DNA of 64,000 nt, taken from contig JAJGBQ010000001.1 of assembly GCA_022457065.1 (NCBI GenBank), positions 6,448,001-6,512,000 on the forward strand. The letters are read 5' to 3'. The stretch is from Curvularia sp. ZM96. Lineage: Eukaryota > Ascomycota > Dothideomycetes > Pleosporales > Pleosporaceae. Shown here piece by piece: positions 22,699 through 34,614 of the stretch. Numbering within the stretch: the first letter of the stretch is position 1; every line of letters begins with the position of its first letter. The translations under genes and the position numbers were made by a program. The notes under the pieces were generated by a model that worked only from the letters and a program-made list of their open reading frames with translations, had not been told where the DNA came from and ran no database searches.

Positions 22699-23834
22699 GG
22701 GTAGAAAATTCTACGGACTTTGAGTTCAAATCACTTGAAAATGAGTCATTCATGTTATTGATACCGCATGACTTGTAAATGAACTGCAACGCCCATAGTG
22801 TTAAGAGTCTTGCTCCAGCACAGAGACTCGGAAGCGAAATGTGGTTTTCATGTGTGGTTGCCTGTGTACTACACGACCAAGTCACAGGATCCACGACTAC
22901 CTCTCGTGCATGCATCCACATAGCGTGCAGCGGATGCACAAGCGACTGCTGACGCTAGGTACCCGCAGTCCTGGTGCATACGAGCTCGCCCATAGGACAT
23001 GACATGTCCCTATTCCAGCCCACGCATGATGGGCGTGTCTCGACCAGCCTGGTACGTGGCCATTATGTATCTCGCCTACACATCGGCACGGATACGTGTT
23101 TCAAACAGCCGTCCTTAGTACGGAAGAGACAAAAATCTGCCTGCTGTGCCACTCGGCGTCTGTATGTCCATCGTCACTATCACGCCAAGCGATTTTCCAA
23201 CAAGGCGGTGCTGGATGCCTGGGTCCCATCCCCCCACCCCGAAAGGATCACCGCAACCGCATCCCACGCAGCTATGTGATCCTTTGACCCAGGAACCAGA
23301 CTCCACCACGGATGTTTGTTGGTATTGTTGTCCAAATTGCGTAATCTCCGAGTCTCTTGTGCGCATGCTTCCGACCTTATCTGTTGCGCTCTTGGTTGGG
23401 GGCCGTCTTACACAACAATCATGCGGCGCCCGTTCGACAGACGCCGCACGTAAAGTCCCGAGACCTGGTGAACGCCACATCCGCCACGTCGGGAATGAAG
23501 ATGCTATTGAAAAGCAAGAGTGGGGGCTGACGGCGTTCATGGTATAAGCGCCTTCATTGTAACAGCCGAAGCAGAAAGAGAGGGAGAATGATGAGGCGGT
23601 GTTGGTAGGCGTCCCACGGAAACCTTAAAGGTGCTCAAGGAGGACTTCGCTGGCCAAGGCAACCACTGCCTTTTTTTTTTCTTCGAGGCTGAACGTAGTC
23701 TCAGACTTTCCGAGTATCTTTTACTAATTAGTGCTATTCTATCTAAATATTTCGTAGCAGGCGACAGGCATGACAGAAAAGTCTGTTCTTTCCTCCCTCT
23801 CTCCCAGCAGTATCTTGGAGTAACCTCGCCCAAA
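22699..23834. other. intergenic
   Basis: Two overlapping opposite-strand frames of 130-140 codons (23115-23540 and 23146-23547) occupy the same GC-rich stretch and look like chance. The promoter of the F-box gene lies at the right, with a T-run near 23670. Confidence 0.45.
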
Positions 23835-24874
23835 ATGTCCCCTCACATCCTCTCCCTCCCCGCCGAGATCCTCAGCCAAATCCTCTCTCTCCTCCCCGTC
23901 TGTTCCCTCCTCCGCTTCTCACAAACCAGCCGCTACTCCCACACCATGGCAACCGGAAACCTGCGTACCCTCTCCCTAGGCATCGCCCCCTACCAAACCC
24001 ATCTCCCCAGTAAATCCCTCCCACACACATCCTCCTCCTCCTCGTACGACTCCTGGCTCCAGATCCCCGATCCAGCAGCCTACACCTACAACACCCTCTC
24101 CAACTTCCAATCCGCGCTCGTTTCGACCCTGCTATCCAGACACGCCGCAATGCTGCAGCACATCGACCTCTCCATCTGGAGCCTTTCTGTTGCTACAGCA
24201 AATGCACTGCGTTCTCTCCACGCACTCAAAACACTAGCGCTGCGATTTGATAGCGGAAGCCGCGGCCGCTCGGTACGCAGAACCCATGTTGCTGCCGAGC
24301 GCGCCGAGCAGCGCAAGGCGTGGGAAGTACTAGCACAAAGCTCGCCTGTCTGGAGTCACCGACTGCGTGTGCTAAAGCTCCAAAATGCGGATTTGAGCAC
24401 GGAGCAGTTGGGCACGTTGCTGGCGGAGAGTGGGGAGTGTAGGGAGGTAGTGCTGGAGCGGTGCCGTGGCTTGGGGAGGGAGTTGTGGAGTTTTTTGCGG
24501 AGTTGGCGGGGGCGTGGAAGGTTGAGGGTTTTGGAGCTCAGAGAATGTGGGGGGTTGATTGGAGAGGAGGCTGTGAGAGCGATTGGGGGATTGGAAAGAC
24601 TTGAGGTACGTTTTTTTTTGGCTTGGTATGAGTTTTGTGTGTGTAGTGTTGGGAGTGAGCCTTATTTCGGTTTTTGGATTAGAGGTTTGACTTTGTGCTA
24701 ACGTTTTTATTGATATAGCGACTTAACCTTTACGATTGCCAGGAGGAAATGACGGCTGGGGCGCTGCAAAGGTGGAATGAGGATGCGTGGCGGATAGCTG
24801 ATTTTGTGCCACCCAGGGCAAATACGCAGGGCGAGGATATGGTGATTGAGGTTGACCCAGCATATATGTCGTAG
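23835..24874 (+). CDS. F-box protein with leucine-rich-repeat-like region
   Basis: Model: join(23835..24605, 24719..24874), 308 residues, a 113-bp phase-0 intron. The N terminus is an F-box (residues 5-36: HILSLPAEILSQILSLLPVC then LLRFSQTSRYSH), which would bind Skp1 in an SCF ubiquitin ligase. The rest carries leucine-rich strands (LRVLKLQNADLSTEQL, LRVLELRECGGLIGEEA, LERLERLNLYDC) as in LRR F-box proteins. The substrate is unknown. The intron is needed: without it the frame runs into a hydrophobic non-repeat tail, and with it the last leucine-rich unit continues. The start at 23835 has a CAAAATG context. An in-frame upstream extension to 23631 exists but lacks features. Confidence 0.8.
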
Positions 24875-25205
24875 AGACGGTTGTAGTGTGCCTACCGACG
24901 GGTCGACAATGTCAAGGTATCACAGCGATGTGGACATGTGTTTTGAAAATATATTGTTGAACCTAGCATACGCATGACTATGAAACTACTTCACTGCTTC
25001 CGAACTATCGTACCGGCTGGCACCGGCAAAACTTTGAAACTACACACTGCTTCCAATCTATCGTCCCCCCTCCCTTCGCCTTTGCCTATGTCATTCTGTG
25101 GCAGGCAGTCAAGCAACTGAATCAAGAAAACCAGCAAGCATACAAGTTGCATCCTCATCCCCCCTAACACTGTCTAAGTGCCCATGTCCCTCATCATCTC
25201 ACACT
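24875..25205. other. convergent 3' regions
   Basis: About 330 bp between the F-box gene (+) and the unrecognised gene (-). A CACTGCTTCC-containing segment occurs twice at about 24990 and 25045. No gene is seen. Confidence 0.5.
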
Positions 25206-26549
25206 TCAAAACCGGAAGCGGTTGGCCATCTCCAACTCGTGATGTATGAATCCCTCACCAACTGTACTGTCGCCCGTAAAGCCGTCTGCAGGGTTTGTGT
25301 TTCGAATCCGGTAGTAATGCGAGTGGCCAAGAATGTTCTGAACATCGTGGCTGGCGCGAGAACGAAGGTAGTCGGAGTACTCAGAGACGCGCTGAGACTT
25401 GGTTTGCCACTTTAGCATCGCATCCTGGGCGGTCTCGTGGATATCATAGAGATTGCTGTTGAGGAACTGGGCGTGATACTCCTGGGCCTCTCGGAAGAAC
25501 CACTCGTAGTCGTATTGATAACGATGCTCCGCTGCGGTAAAGGTGATCGCGCGAAGGCGTTCAAGGGTGGCCTGGACTTCATCCTGCTTCGAAGGGTCTT
25601 CTTCGCCCAGAGCTTCGTGGATAGCGATTTGGACGTCTCGCTCAGTCAGAGGCTGGCGCATGGGTCGAGGCTGCTGAGCAACATCCTGGGCCTGTTGTGC
25701 GCGGCGAGCTTCCCTGAGGCGAGCTACCCTGAGAGCGGCCCTCTGAGCGCGCCTCTCAGCTGTGCGGTTCAGTCTTATCTCTTGGGCGTCCTCATCTTCC
25801 TTTTCCACGTCAAACATGGGGCGGTACTTGTGTTCCAAATACATGGCAACGACGGCAGGAGCCCAGTCGCGCACGAAGTGCATGCCGAGAATGCCGCTGT
25901 AGACGTCGGGGCTGAATAGCTGAGCCAACTGCTTACGAGCATCTTCTTGGGTCATCTCGCAGTTGTCGACTTGTCGAATAGTCTCCTCGCGCATTGCTTG
26001 TGCTCTGGCTTCGCGGACGGCATCGTCGAGAGCCTTGGCGCAGCGAGGGTCATTGAAGATGTCCCAGTACTCACGGAGGCAGGCATGAAGCTCTGAGAGA
26101 GTTGCACCGCCCTTGCAAACTGCAGTTGATTCGTCGTTGAAGCCGCTCTGGATGCGGAGTTCGATGAGCTGGCATATCTCTTGTATGCGTGCGAGAAGTG
26201 CATAGTAAACGTCCTCGAAGTCAGCAAGTGGGCGAAATGCAGCCTCTTTATCGGCACGTAGGTGGACGCGAGACTTCATGTGTTCAGCGCTTTGGAAGCC
26301 CCAAGGCAGCCTGCTTGGAACGAGCTGTTTGCTCTGGAGGCGGTCCAAAAGTGTGTACAAGCTAGGAGTGTACGGATCGGTGCTGACCCTCTTGAAAAGT
26401 GCACTGACATTGCTGAGGCCGATGAGGTAGATGCTGAGCTTGAGAATGTGCTCAATGATATACTCGGCTGAAAAAGCTGTTTTTGCACCCTGAGCCAGAG
26501 TTGGAGTGACTGCACAAGGCAGCTGTGAGAGGAGGTGGTTTCGAGACAT
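25206..26549 (-). CDS. unrecognised 447-residue protein
   Basis: Single exon. The frame opens at 26600, but the ATG at 26549 (MSRNHLLSQLPCAV) is preferred: the extra 17 residues look like leader. The protein is mostly alpha-helical by composition, with a basic, Arg/Ala-rich helical stretch at about 275-310 (AERRAQRAALRVARLREA, RRAQQAQDVAQQ) that may form a coiled coil, and a Tyr/His/Glu-rich C-terminal third (HRYQYDYEWFFREAQEYHAQ). There is no signal peptide or transmembrane segment and no known motif. Reading-frame length, codon usage resembling neighbours and a clean start support a real gene. No function is proposed. Confidence 0.7.
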   Translation of the reverse strand: MSRNHLLSQLPCAVTPTLAQGAKTAFSAEYIIEHILKLSIYLIGLSNVSALFKRVSTDPYTPSLYTLLDRLQSKQLVPSRLPWGFQSAEHMKSRVHLRADKEAAFRPLADFEDVYYALLARIQEICQLIELRIQSGFNDESTAVCKGGATLSELHACLREYWDIFNDPRCAKALDDAVREARAQAMREETIRQVDNCEMTQEDARKQLAQLFSPDVYSGILGMHFVRDWAPAVVAMYLEHKYRPMFDVEKEDEDAQEIRLNRTAERRAQRAALRVARLREARRAQQAQDVAQQPRPMRQPLTERDVQIAIHEALGEEDPSKQDEVQATLERLRAITFTAAEHRYQYDYEWFFREAQEYHAQFLNSNLYDIHETAQDAMLKWQTKSQRVSEYSDYLRSRASHDVQNILGHSHYYRIRNTNPADGFTGDSTVGEGFIHHELEMANRFRF

Positions 26550-26954
26550 CGTAGAAGAAAGTGCTTGAAGTTGTAGGCCAAAAGGCAAGAAGCAGGTCAA
26601 TTGAAGGTCAATCGAAAGTCAAGACTTGGTGGTTGTGGATGGAGAGTAGACAAGAAGGTCGGAGTAGGCTGCTGAGCTGTAGAAAGAAGTATTTCAAAGA
26701 GTTTGTGGCCAAGAGATTGCTCACGATGAGGGAGGGAGGCTGGCGAGATGGGTGAATGTGAGGCGGATCCCCGAGGTCGGCCAAGAGCCCTCACCGTGTT
26801 ACTATTGTCTCTATTCTATCGAGGACAATGAACATGAGGTGTGATTGCAATCCGGTAACGTGCTGCCAATAGGAAAGATTGGAGTGAGGCAGCGAACGAG
26901 GTGATACCGTTTGTCCTGCTCCGATTAGCGGCCCCACCTCTCACCTTCACACCC
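26550..26954. other. intergenic between two minus-strand genes
   Basis: Promoter of the unrecognised gene and 3' region of the monooxygenase gene. No coding region is supported. Confidence 0.5.
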
Positions 26955-28905
26955 CTAAGACACTATACTCCTCACAATCCCTCTTGCGTCTATGTTTCTC
27001 AATCGGCGGAGCAGCACATTTTGAATCCAATCTCGCCCGAAGAATGCACCGCCAGCAAGTGCCGCAGTAGTTGCCAGCCACAGGACAGCTTTGCGGGCAC
27101 GTGGGTTGACTTCTCTGCCACTCTTCTCATCGAGATACACAAAGTCATTCTTTTTCCAAAATATGCTCCTGAGCCAAAACAGAAACTGCCAGTCAGGATA
27201 CATCACTAGATAAACTGTTAATTCGAGTGCTCAAATCCAATTTCGTTGTACAGATCTTACTATTGTTGAGGCCTGTTTTGGGATCAACAGCCCAATTTAC
27301 GCATCCAGATGCCCATACCAGCTTCCTGGCTGCTGCTTGTGTCCACTGAAAGTCTGCAATGGCGGCTTCGGGTTTGACCTCGACAGTAACTGGTGGCGGG
27401 GCAAGGACCTGCGGGATGAACGATCGAGATCGGTAAGATGGAAGCGATTTGAGGATAGGATCAAGTAGTCGTAGTGTAAAGTTGATTTGGCACTCGACAG
27501 TGTAGATGACGCTCAGGTGCCCGGTGACGGTGTTTGGTCCCATCAAGATGAAAAAGTTGGGGAAGTGCGGTACTACGGTGCCGAAGTAGGCTTGCGCGAC
27601 GCCTTGCGATGTTTTGTTCCACTGTGATATGTGTTAGTGTTCTGATGTTGGGAAGTCAGAGGCTTATGATTTACATATTGTCCCAAGCTCATGCCGTCAC
27701 GCCCAATAATCTCCATTGGGAACAGCATCTGCTGTGTCGCGAAGCCTGTCGCAAGTACGATTGCATCTGCATCAATCTCGCGTCCTGATTGTGTTACCAC
27801 ACCATTTTTGATGATGCGTTCGACTGGGTCATCGAAAACAAGCTCGACGTTGTCTCTCCACAGAGTCTTCAAGTAGTCAGTATCCAGCACCTTTCTCTTG
27901 CACCCTATTTCTGTCTTTGGGATAAGAGCGTCCCAATACTTCGGTGGCGCCATCTTCTTGACGTATGCTTCGTTTTCCTTTGCCAAGTCCTGGCGTATGC
28001 TACGGCCTGTCTCAATATCAAAGCCACTGTAGTCACGCTCCATCTCATAATAGAACTTTGCGCGGTAGAGGCGCATTGCCAGCGGTACGTAGCGCATGAT
28101 GGCTTTGAATGTGTTCGAGTAAGTAGGATTTTCTCGTTCTGCTAGGAACTGTGCTTGTCGTCCAAACTGTACCAGCTTGCGGGTAGGGTTGGGCTCGTTG
28201 GCCATAATAGGCACAAACTGCGTCGCTGAGCATCCATTGCCTTCGTCTGTTAGCTTAGAAGTTCTGTCGGCGGCGGAAGATACTTGGAAAAGTCACCTAG
28301 TACGACGACATCTTTATCTTTCCAGTCAAAGCTATGATCCCACTGAGCGGAATGGAATAGCTTGCCCTTGTACTGTTCCACACCAGGGATTTCGCAAGAC
28401 TTGGGCACGGACAGTGAACCGACACCTGAAACTAGAACCTTCGCCCTTCTGACTGACCGCTCCTTCGTTTGCAAGTCTACCACTGTGACCTCCCAGACGT
28501 TCTCACGCGCATTCCAGACCGCCTTCTCTACCATCGAGTGAAAGCGAACATGGTCGACAATACGATACTTCTCTGCCACCGATCGGAAGTACGCCTGGAT
28601 CTCTGGCCGCATGGAGTACTTACGACTCCAGTCTGGATTCAGTGCAAAGCTGTACGAATAAAAATGCGAGGCAACCTATAATCTCGTCAGTAAACAATCT
28701 CACAACTATCACTTTCCTTCGACGCAAGGAGACTCACATCGCATCCGCACCCAGGATATGTATTTGCGAGCCATGTGCCACCCACATCCTCACTCTTCTC
28801 CACGAGCTCAAAGTTCCTAACTCCGTAGTTGCGTAGAATCTGGACTGCGAGACCGAGTCCGCTCATGCCCGCCCCGATGATGAGGACCTCGGTGTCGAAC
28901 GACAT
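26955..28905 (-). CDS. Baeyer-Villiger-type flavin monooxygenase with C-terminal membrane anchor
   Basis: Model: complement(join(26955..27205, 27261..27621, 27675..28240, 28297..28675, 28738..28905)), 574 residues, introns of 55, 53, 56 and 62 bp. The FAD-binding motif is IIGAGMSGLG (residues 9-18), followed by EKSEDVGGTWLANTYPG. The BVMO fingerprint FxGxxxHxxxW[PD] is present as YKGKLFHSAQWD, with Tyr for Phe. The NADPH Rossmann motif is VVVLGNGCSATQF. A hydrophobic segment near residue 540 (AVLWLATTAALAGGAFF) may anchor it to membrane. Such enzymes insert oxygen next to ketones in secondary metabolism or degradation, or hydroxylate hydrophobic substrates. The substrate is unknown and no biosynthetic cluster surrounds it. 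The acceptor at 28241 is chosen over a nearer CAG because it restores GNGCSATQ. Confidence 0.9.
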
Positions 28906-29625
28906 CTTCGTGGTATACCAATCTAATAGTCGCACCGACACAGTAATACAGAATACTATTAGTAGAAAGGGACAACAAACTACAAAGTAGCAAAATCTCA
29001 ACACTTCCAACTCCTCTACCTCCAAAGCACCACCGATACTTATACCTTTCTTCCCACCTCATCTCGCCCATCCCCATTGACTCCACTCTTCCCACCACGG
29101 CCCCAAATCCTATGGCTCAAACCCACCCGTGGGTCCACGACACCCGTTCATGCACACACTTCTACGTACACTTTTACTCCCGTCACTACTATTATCGTTG
29201 CCCAGCACCTCAATGCGGCAGGTCTACCGAGTCCGCCATACAAACAAGCACGGCAGGTATGCCGAGCACCAATCAGGATGTGCGCGGATACTGCGGGGTC
29301 CCCACGGCACACGCCACACATCAGTACACGCGTGTAGTATGGGGGAATACGGTATCCGTTCTGCGGGATTGGCGTTTTGGGTATTCCGGGGGCGGTAGTG
29401 CTGTTTCTGGGGTTGGGTGGAGTGAAAAGGGCTTGGGATGCGGGAATGGGATTTTGGGAGATGCCTATGTATTTTTCTCGTCACTTGCAGATGGAGCGTT
29501 GGAGATGCTGGGGGATACATGGGTTGTTGAGTCTATATGTCAAAAGTAGATAGACTATATATTGTAGACGTGAGATCCAGTATATGCTACGTTTTCTGTC
29601 CGTTTCATACAACCAACTCCCTCAA
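28906..29625. other. intergenic
   Basis: Upstream region of the monooxygenase (-) and 3' side of the coiled-coil gene (-). Open frames on the plus strand (29077-29549) overlap in three frames and none is convincing. Confidence 0.45.
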
Positions 29626-32600
29626 TCATAACTCGCTCATACTCTCATCGTCGTCATCCGGGACCCTGCCCGTTCCCGCCATAAAGCCGGGTGTAAGTGG
29701 TGCGCTGGACAGAAACTCTTCTTCGTCTGTGTCAAAGTCACCGTATTCGTTGTCCTGGAAACTGCTTCTTCGCTTCTCGACAGGCAAAGCGCTTTCCGTA
29801 GTGCAGTCATTTTCTTCTTGCTCGGCCGGCGTGAAACCGACTGTGTGTCGGCGGTTGGGCGACACCTGGCGGAGCGCTGAGCGCTTACTTGGTGATGTCC
29901 TGTTCAAGACTGATTTTGAGACTAGGCTAGGCTTCTGGGTGTACGGCGTGTGCATGGTGGGGACTTTGAAGGTTGGTCGTGGTTTAGAGCGCTTGGGCGC
30001 TGGGACGCTGGTTTGTGAAGAAGACGACTCGAAGGATATGTCGGCAGTGCTTTCTGTGGTTGAGCCAGACAATGGCGGGGCACTTGGTGCAGCCTTTGGT
30101 GCGGTATCTTGAGCGGCAATGAAGTTGGACTTGCGCCTTCGGTGAGTCCGTGGTTCGCGCGCAGTTGATTCAGCAATGTCTTTGTAGGAGCGAGATGCGG
30201 AGCGAATAGCTAGCGGTTGCTGGGATGAAACGCCAAAGTTTGCTAAGATATTCTTGTGAATAGCTCTGCGCTCTTCAAGCTCTTCTTCTTGCTCTTTGCA
30301 GAAGTCTTCAAGCTCTTGTATCCTAGACTCGAGTGGTGGAATAGCTTGCTGAAGGTGCTGGACCTGGCTACGAGACCTTTCGTGGCTATCTCTTTCTCTT
30401 TCATGATTCTGCAGAGCGCTCTGCAACCGTGCTTCGAGCGTCTTACGATCACGTTCGGCTTGTGAAGTAAGCATCTCTATATCACTGGCATGCTTGTTTG
30501 CCAAGCCCTTCACCTCGGCCTCCGATCTCTCTTGGAGCTCTTGATGCGCGGTGTGCAGCGTATCCAACTTTCTTATCGTATCTTCCAATTCCGCTTCTTT
30601 TGCTTCTAGACGATGACAGTGCTCTGACAATTGTGCCTGAAGACGTGCAACGTCGCCATTCTGATGAGAGGCGTCGGCGCGGACATGCTCAAGCGTTTCC
30701 TCCATTTCCTGGCACCGACGTTGAAGAATCTCATACTCCTCGGTAATTATACTGTGGTTCTTCTCCCACTGGGCTTGGGACTGTCTCAGATCGTTGATAG
30801 TATCTTGCAGCTGTTGTGCCTGTGAGTCGCGGGTGCGATTATCTTCTTCGTACTGAACAATCGTTGACCGAAGGGCCAGCTCCTTTGCACTGAAGCTTTC
30901 CTGCGCTGCCCTCAATGCCTCACTTGCATTTTGGTTTGACTCTTCAAGCAGCGTCTCCAGCTCTTTTATCCTAGTCCACGCTCGCTCCTTCTCCTGGGCA
31001 ACAGCAAGATTCTCTTGCCTCAATCGATCTTGGTCTTCCCTCAGGTCCTCTAGTTCCTTTTCCAACCCTTCCAGTTGATCCGCGGAGTCTTCGTTCTCTA
31101 TCTGTAGCGACTCGACTTTATCACTAAGGGAGCAGATTTGCTCCTCTAGTTTAGCGGATTTCTCCTTCTCATTGCGTAGTGGTTCTTCCACTGTGTTGCA
31201 GCGCGTTTCAAGATCACTGCAAATCTGTGCGACTGAGCGCAGGATGGCATCTCTCTGATACTTGCCCTGACTCTCTAGCTCCGAGTCAAGACGTGTCGTC
31301 CAATTTTCCAAAGGCTGACCCGCGCATTGTGTACCTGCAGCCTGGAACAGTGATATCGGTGCATCCTTTGGAGGTTTGAAAGAATACTGACAAGTATTCG
31401 CTACAAACGGTAGGTCTCGTTGCGCCTTGACAAGGGCTGTAGTAAGGGACCGAGGCAATGTCGACTCTCCCGGCGCTGCAACAAGAGTGGTGTTAATCAG
31501 AGAGGCAACAGTGGCAGCGATGAGATGCCGTTGGAGCGACGCAATATGCGTACAGCAGCCGGCAGTCTGGTCTTTCAGGTTGAGGCGCACAAGTTGCCAG
31601 ATCTTGTCTTGTAGTGTCTTCGACGACAGGCCGCGCAGTATGTTGCTTCGTAATGTAGCTGAAGATAGGGCAGCAGTGGTCAGCTCGTCTACAAAAATGA
31701 CGAGGTTGGACATATGCCTGGGGCTCATTCGTTGAGTGCATGCGTCTAGAACCCCAGAAAACAGTGTAGAGATGTCTTGAATGTGCGCCTGTTATGGTTA
31801 GAATACTGACTTGCACTGGTTCAACATTTGCTTACTGCGAATCTTGGAAGTGATGTTGAGAGAAGTTCAGAGACGCCGCTTGGCTCTGCTGTGCAGACGC
31901 CACTAAAAAGGCACGATGCGTATCGCGCCACCATACTCTGTGGCAAGTTTCTGGAGCCAGAGAGTTGGCTAAAGAATGACAAAGCTTCCAACTGGATACT
32001 TGGGCTAGCAGCTGTTTCTTCGATCCTCGAGCGACACTTGTCAAACAATACTGCATTTTTCTCATGCGTGAGCCAACCATCCCTGACGTCTTTGTCAATA
32101 CTTTGCATGATTCTAGAAGCAATGCGCAATCCTTCAGCGGTTTCATCATCGTCGAGGCGGGCTTTCAGAAGCCAAAGGATATTCAAGCACGTCATTTGCA
32201 TGTTTTTATACAAGTCTTTGGTAGAACCAAACAGCTTCTGCCCTGATGGCGTTACCCACTGCTGCATGAGGGTTTGTGTAGATACTGACTGTTCGCCAGC
32301 GCTGGAGACGTGCAAATCTTGGACGCCATCCGGATGCTCGACGATAATAACAATGCCGCATAGCCACAACAGTAGCATGGCCGACTCGCCAGAAACATTG
32401 TTCTGCAGGATACGACATAGCTCGGTGTCGAAGCGCCGCTTGGTATTACTCGGAAGGAGGCGATGAAGCTGGCTGCATGCTCCATTCAGCATACGATACA
32501 CAGACTTCAAAGCATTTGCATTCGGGCTCTGTGAAGCCTTTTCAAAGACATGAAGTAAAAAGTTCTGGGCGGCAGCAGGCAAGGGAATAGCTCCTGGCAA

Positions 32601-33195
32601 CGGCCGTGACAGGAGGAGCACACATAGTTCTGCAAGCTGGGCCGGGTTAGGGATATCGGACGGTGGTAAACTCTGTACTAACCTCGTTGAAATCTTGTTT
32701 AGATGAAATGGCCCTCTCGAGCAGGCCGTTTAGCAAGCCCGGATAGCGAATCAACAGCTGGTCACGGAACTCGGGTGCATGGCCTGCAGAAACGAAGATA
32801 GTCAGCCGGTGTGCGTTTATTAGGCAGGGCAACAAGCGGTCAAAGGCTTACACAAACTATGCAGCACACGCAGAGTATACGCAGTCAGCGGTAAGGCATT
32901 GCGAACGATTTTGGCCAAATTGCTCACGGCGCATGGGGGACGATTCTGGATAGAGGCTCTGATGGTCGGTATATTGGCACGAGTAAGCAGATGGGAGAGA
33001 GGCTGTCAGACGGATATTGCGTCAGCTCATCAATGACGGTGGGATGCGTATGTGGCGAGTCATGCACTCTATACAGATGTAGGATGTACGTACGGATAGT
33101 GAAGGAGGGTATGGGCATTCAATGATCCTAGTCAGCTCCCGCTCCAACCCGGCGCCCACGTCTGCCATGTCTGCCACGTCCGGCCCGTCTGCCAT
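29626..33195 (-). CDS. large coiled-coil protein of unknown function
   Basis: Model: complement(join(29626..31788, 31836..32636, 32683..32783, 32852..33002, 33094..33195)), 1105 residues; five exons, all joins in phase. The start MADGPDVADMADVG is chosen because its frame reads through the first donor (gtacgt) into PLSHLLTRANIPTIR. Residues 1-550 are predominantly helical and leucine-rich, resembling a helical-repeat or ARM-like fold (e.g. AYTLRVLHSLCHAPEFRD). About 555-905 is a long acidic/basic heptad coiled coil (KSAKLEEQICSLSDKVESLQ onward). The tail is Ser/Pro/Arg-rich with an acidic end (DTDEEEF ... DDDDESMSEL). No motor or enzymatic motif is seen. The shape suggests a structural or tethering protein (spindle pole, septum, vesicle tether), but this is inference; I do not recognise the family. 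Confidence 0.82.
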
Positions 33196-34614
33196 GGCTC
33201 GCCTATACTCAGGCTGGTGGCGTTTTCGTGCGGTGTCGATGGGTTGTGCAGTGCGTTAGAGTTGGCAAGACGCGCTCATGTTTCTCGGCGTTCCTCGGAC
33301 AACCGCGCCAACAAGACGCGGATCGTCATGAATCGACTACTCCGTAGACCCCAACTCTATTCACACACCATCGCACAGCCGCCGTGCGCACTAAGGCCAA
33401 CTCTGCAGGACAGCTGCGGGGGCTGTTACTATTCTCCGCCTTGCACAACCCACGCGGACGTCGCCTACACATGCGCCTCTTTGCTTTTGGCGGCTCCCTC
33501 GTATGTTGGGGCGCCTGATCGTTTTTGCACAACACTGTCCCTCTGGCCTCGACATGGATCAGCGTCATTTATCTGTCATGGACAAGGCTTCTCCATCTTG
33601 CAGGCTGTGTCTCTGTCGCCGACAAAGCAAAGGCCGCGTGTAACGGCTTCAGTTGCCGGCGTGGCATGTCATTGCAAACCGCCGCCCCCATGCACAGCCT
33701 GTTCCCCCACAGCACCACCGGTGCTAGCAGCATCTTGGGCTGCATGGGCGAGGCCTAGGTCCAGTGAGGGAATTGTATGACGGTCCTCCAAATCCAATCA
33801 ATGTAATCCACGCGGCCCTGTTCGGCATCTTCCAAAGCCTCCACTTTCCTTTCCATGAGGCTGCTGTTGAGCCTCCTCGATATGGGCTCTGGCGACTCAC
33901 ATATTATGCGGCTATCGCTGCCTTTCCGGGCACCCATCTTTTCTCCACTTGCGTCAGACTCAGAAAAGAAAAACAACCCGCAGAGTGCACAGTTTCAGGA
34001 CCGCAGCTCTACTACTTTGTAAGTCTCTGCAGCCGTTCGGGGCTCTAGCCGACGCCTCGTCACGCGACAACCCGCCGGTAAGAATGTCATCCACTGTCAC
34101 CTGTTGCCACGCTGCATCGCCATAACCAGGACCTTTGCTTGCCGCCGCCCTGGTCTTCCCCGCAATTGTCTGGCGTATATCCAAGCCCCCTTGCAGCTGA
34201 TCACGCACAACGACTTCATTTGCTGCATGGGTCGAAAATTTGTTGCGAGAAATCGGTCATCTAGTCAGCCTCGAACGCTGCCACTGGTCCGTCCCACCAA
34301 TTTTGGCGATGCTGTATTGCTACCTTACCCGTGCGCTGGCCCACGATGCTCAAAGCCATACCCGAAACAACAATCGTGCCGGCCGCCTACACGCTCAACT
34401 AAACACTTTCCGCTTCCGCTATGCTAGTCGTCTACCCGTGAGATCCATAAAATACCTAATGCAGGCTCCCATCACCCTAGCCCGGTAATCGCGCATTGAC
34501 CGATGGCCTCCGTCACTGGGTGCTGCCTTTAGTCAACCAAACACGTCAACGGCTTACTCCAACGCCTTCTCTCTTGCTCCTTTTTTTTCGTTTCTCCGTG
34601 TTCTTCAGTCAGTC
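33196..34614. other. 1.4-kb divergent intergenic region
   Basis: Lies between the coiled-coil gene (-) and the D-lactate dehydrogenase gene (+). The 187-codon plus-strand frame at 33217-33780 is Cys/Pro/Ala-rich with no domain and is accompanied by open frames on the other strand. I see no supported gene. The right end is a pyrimidine-rich leader before the ATG at 34615. Confidence 0.5.

Noticed and set aside
23115..23547. Two overlapping opposite-strand frames of 141 and 133 codons
   Set aside because: Each is the shadow of the other, neither has a domain, and the sequence is GC-rich intergenic.
33217..33780. 187-codon plus-strand frame between two divergent genes
   Set aside because: Low-complexity Ala/Pro/Ser/Cys composition, no signal peptide or motif, and other frames are equally open.
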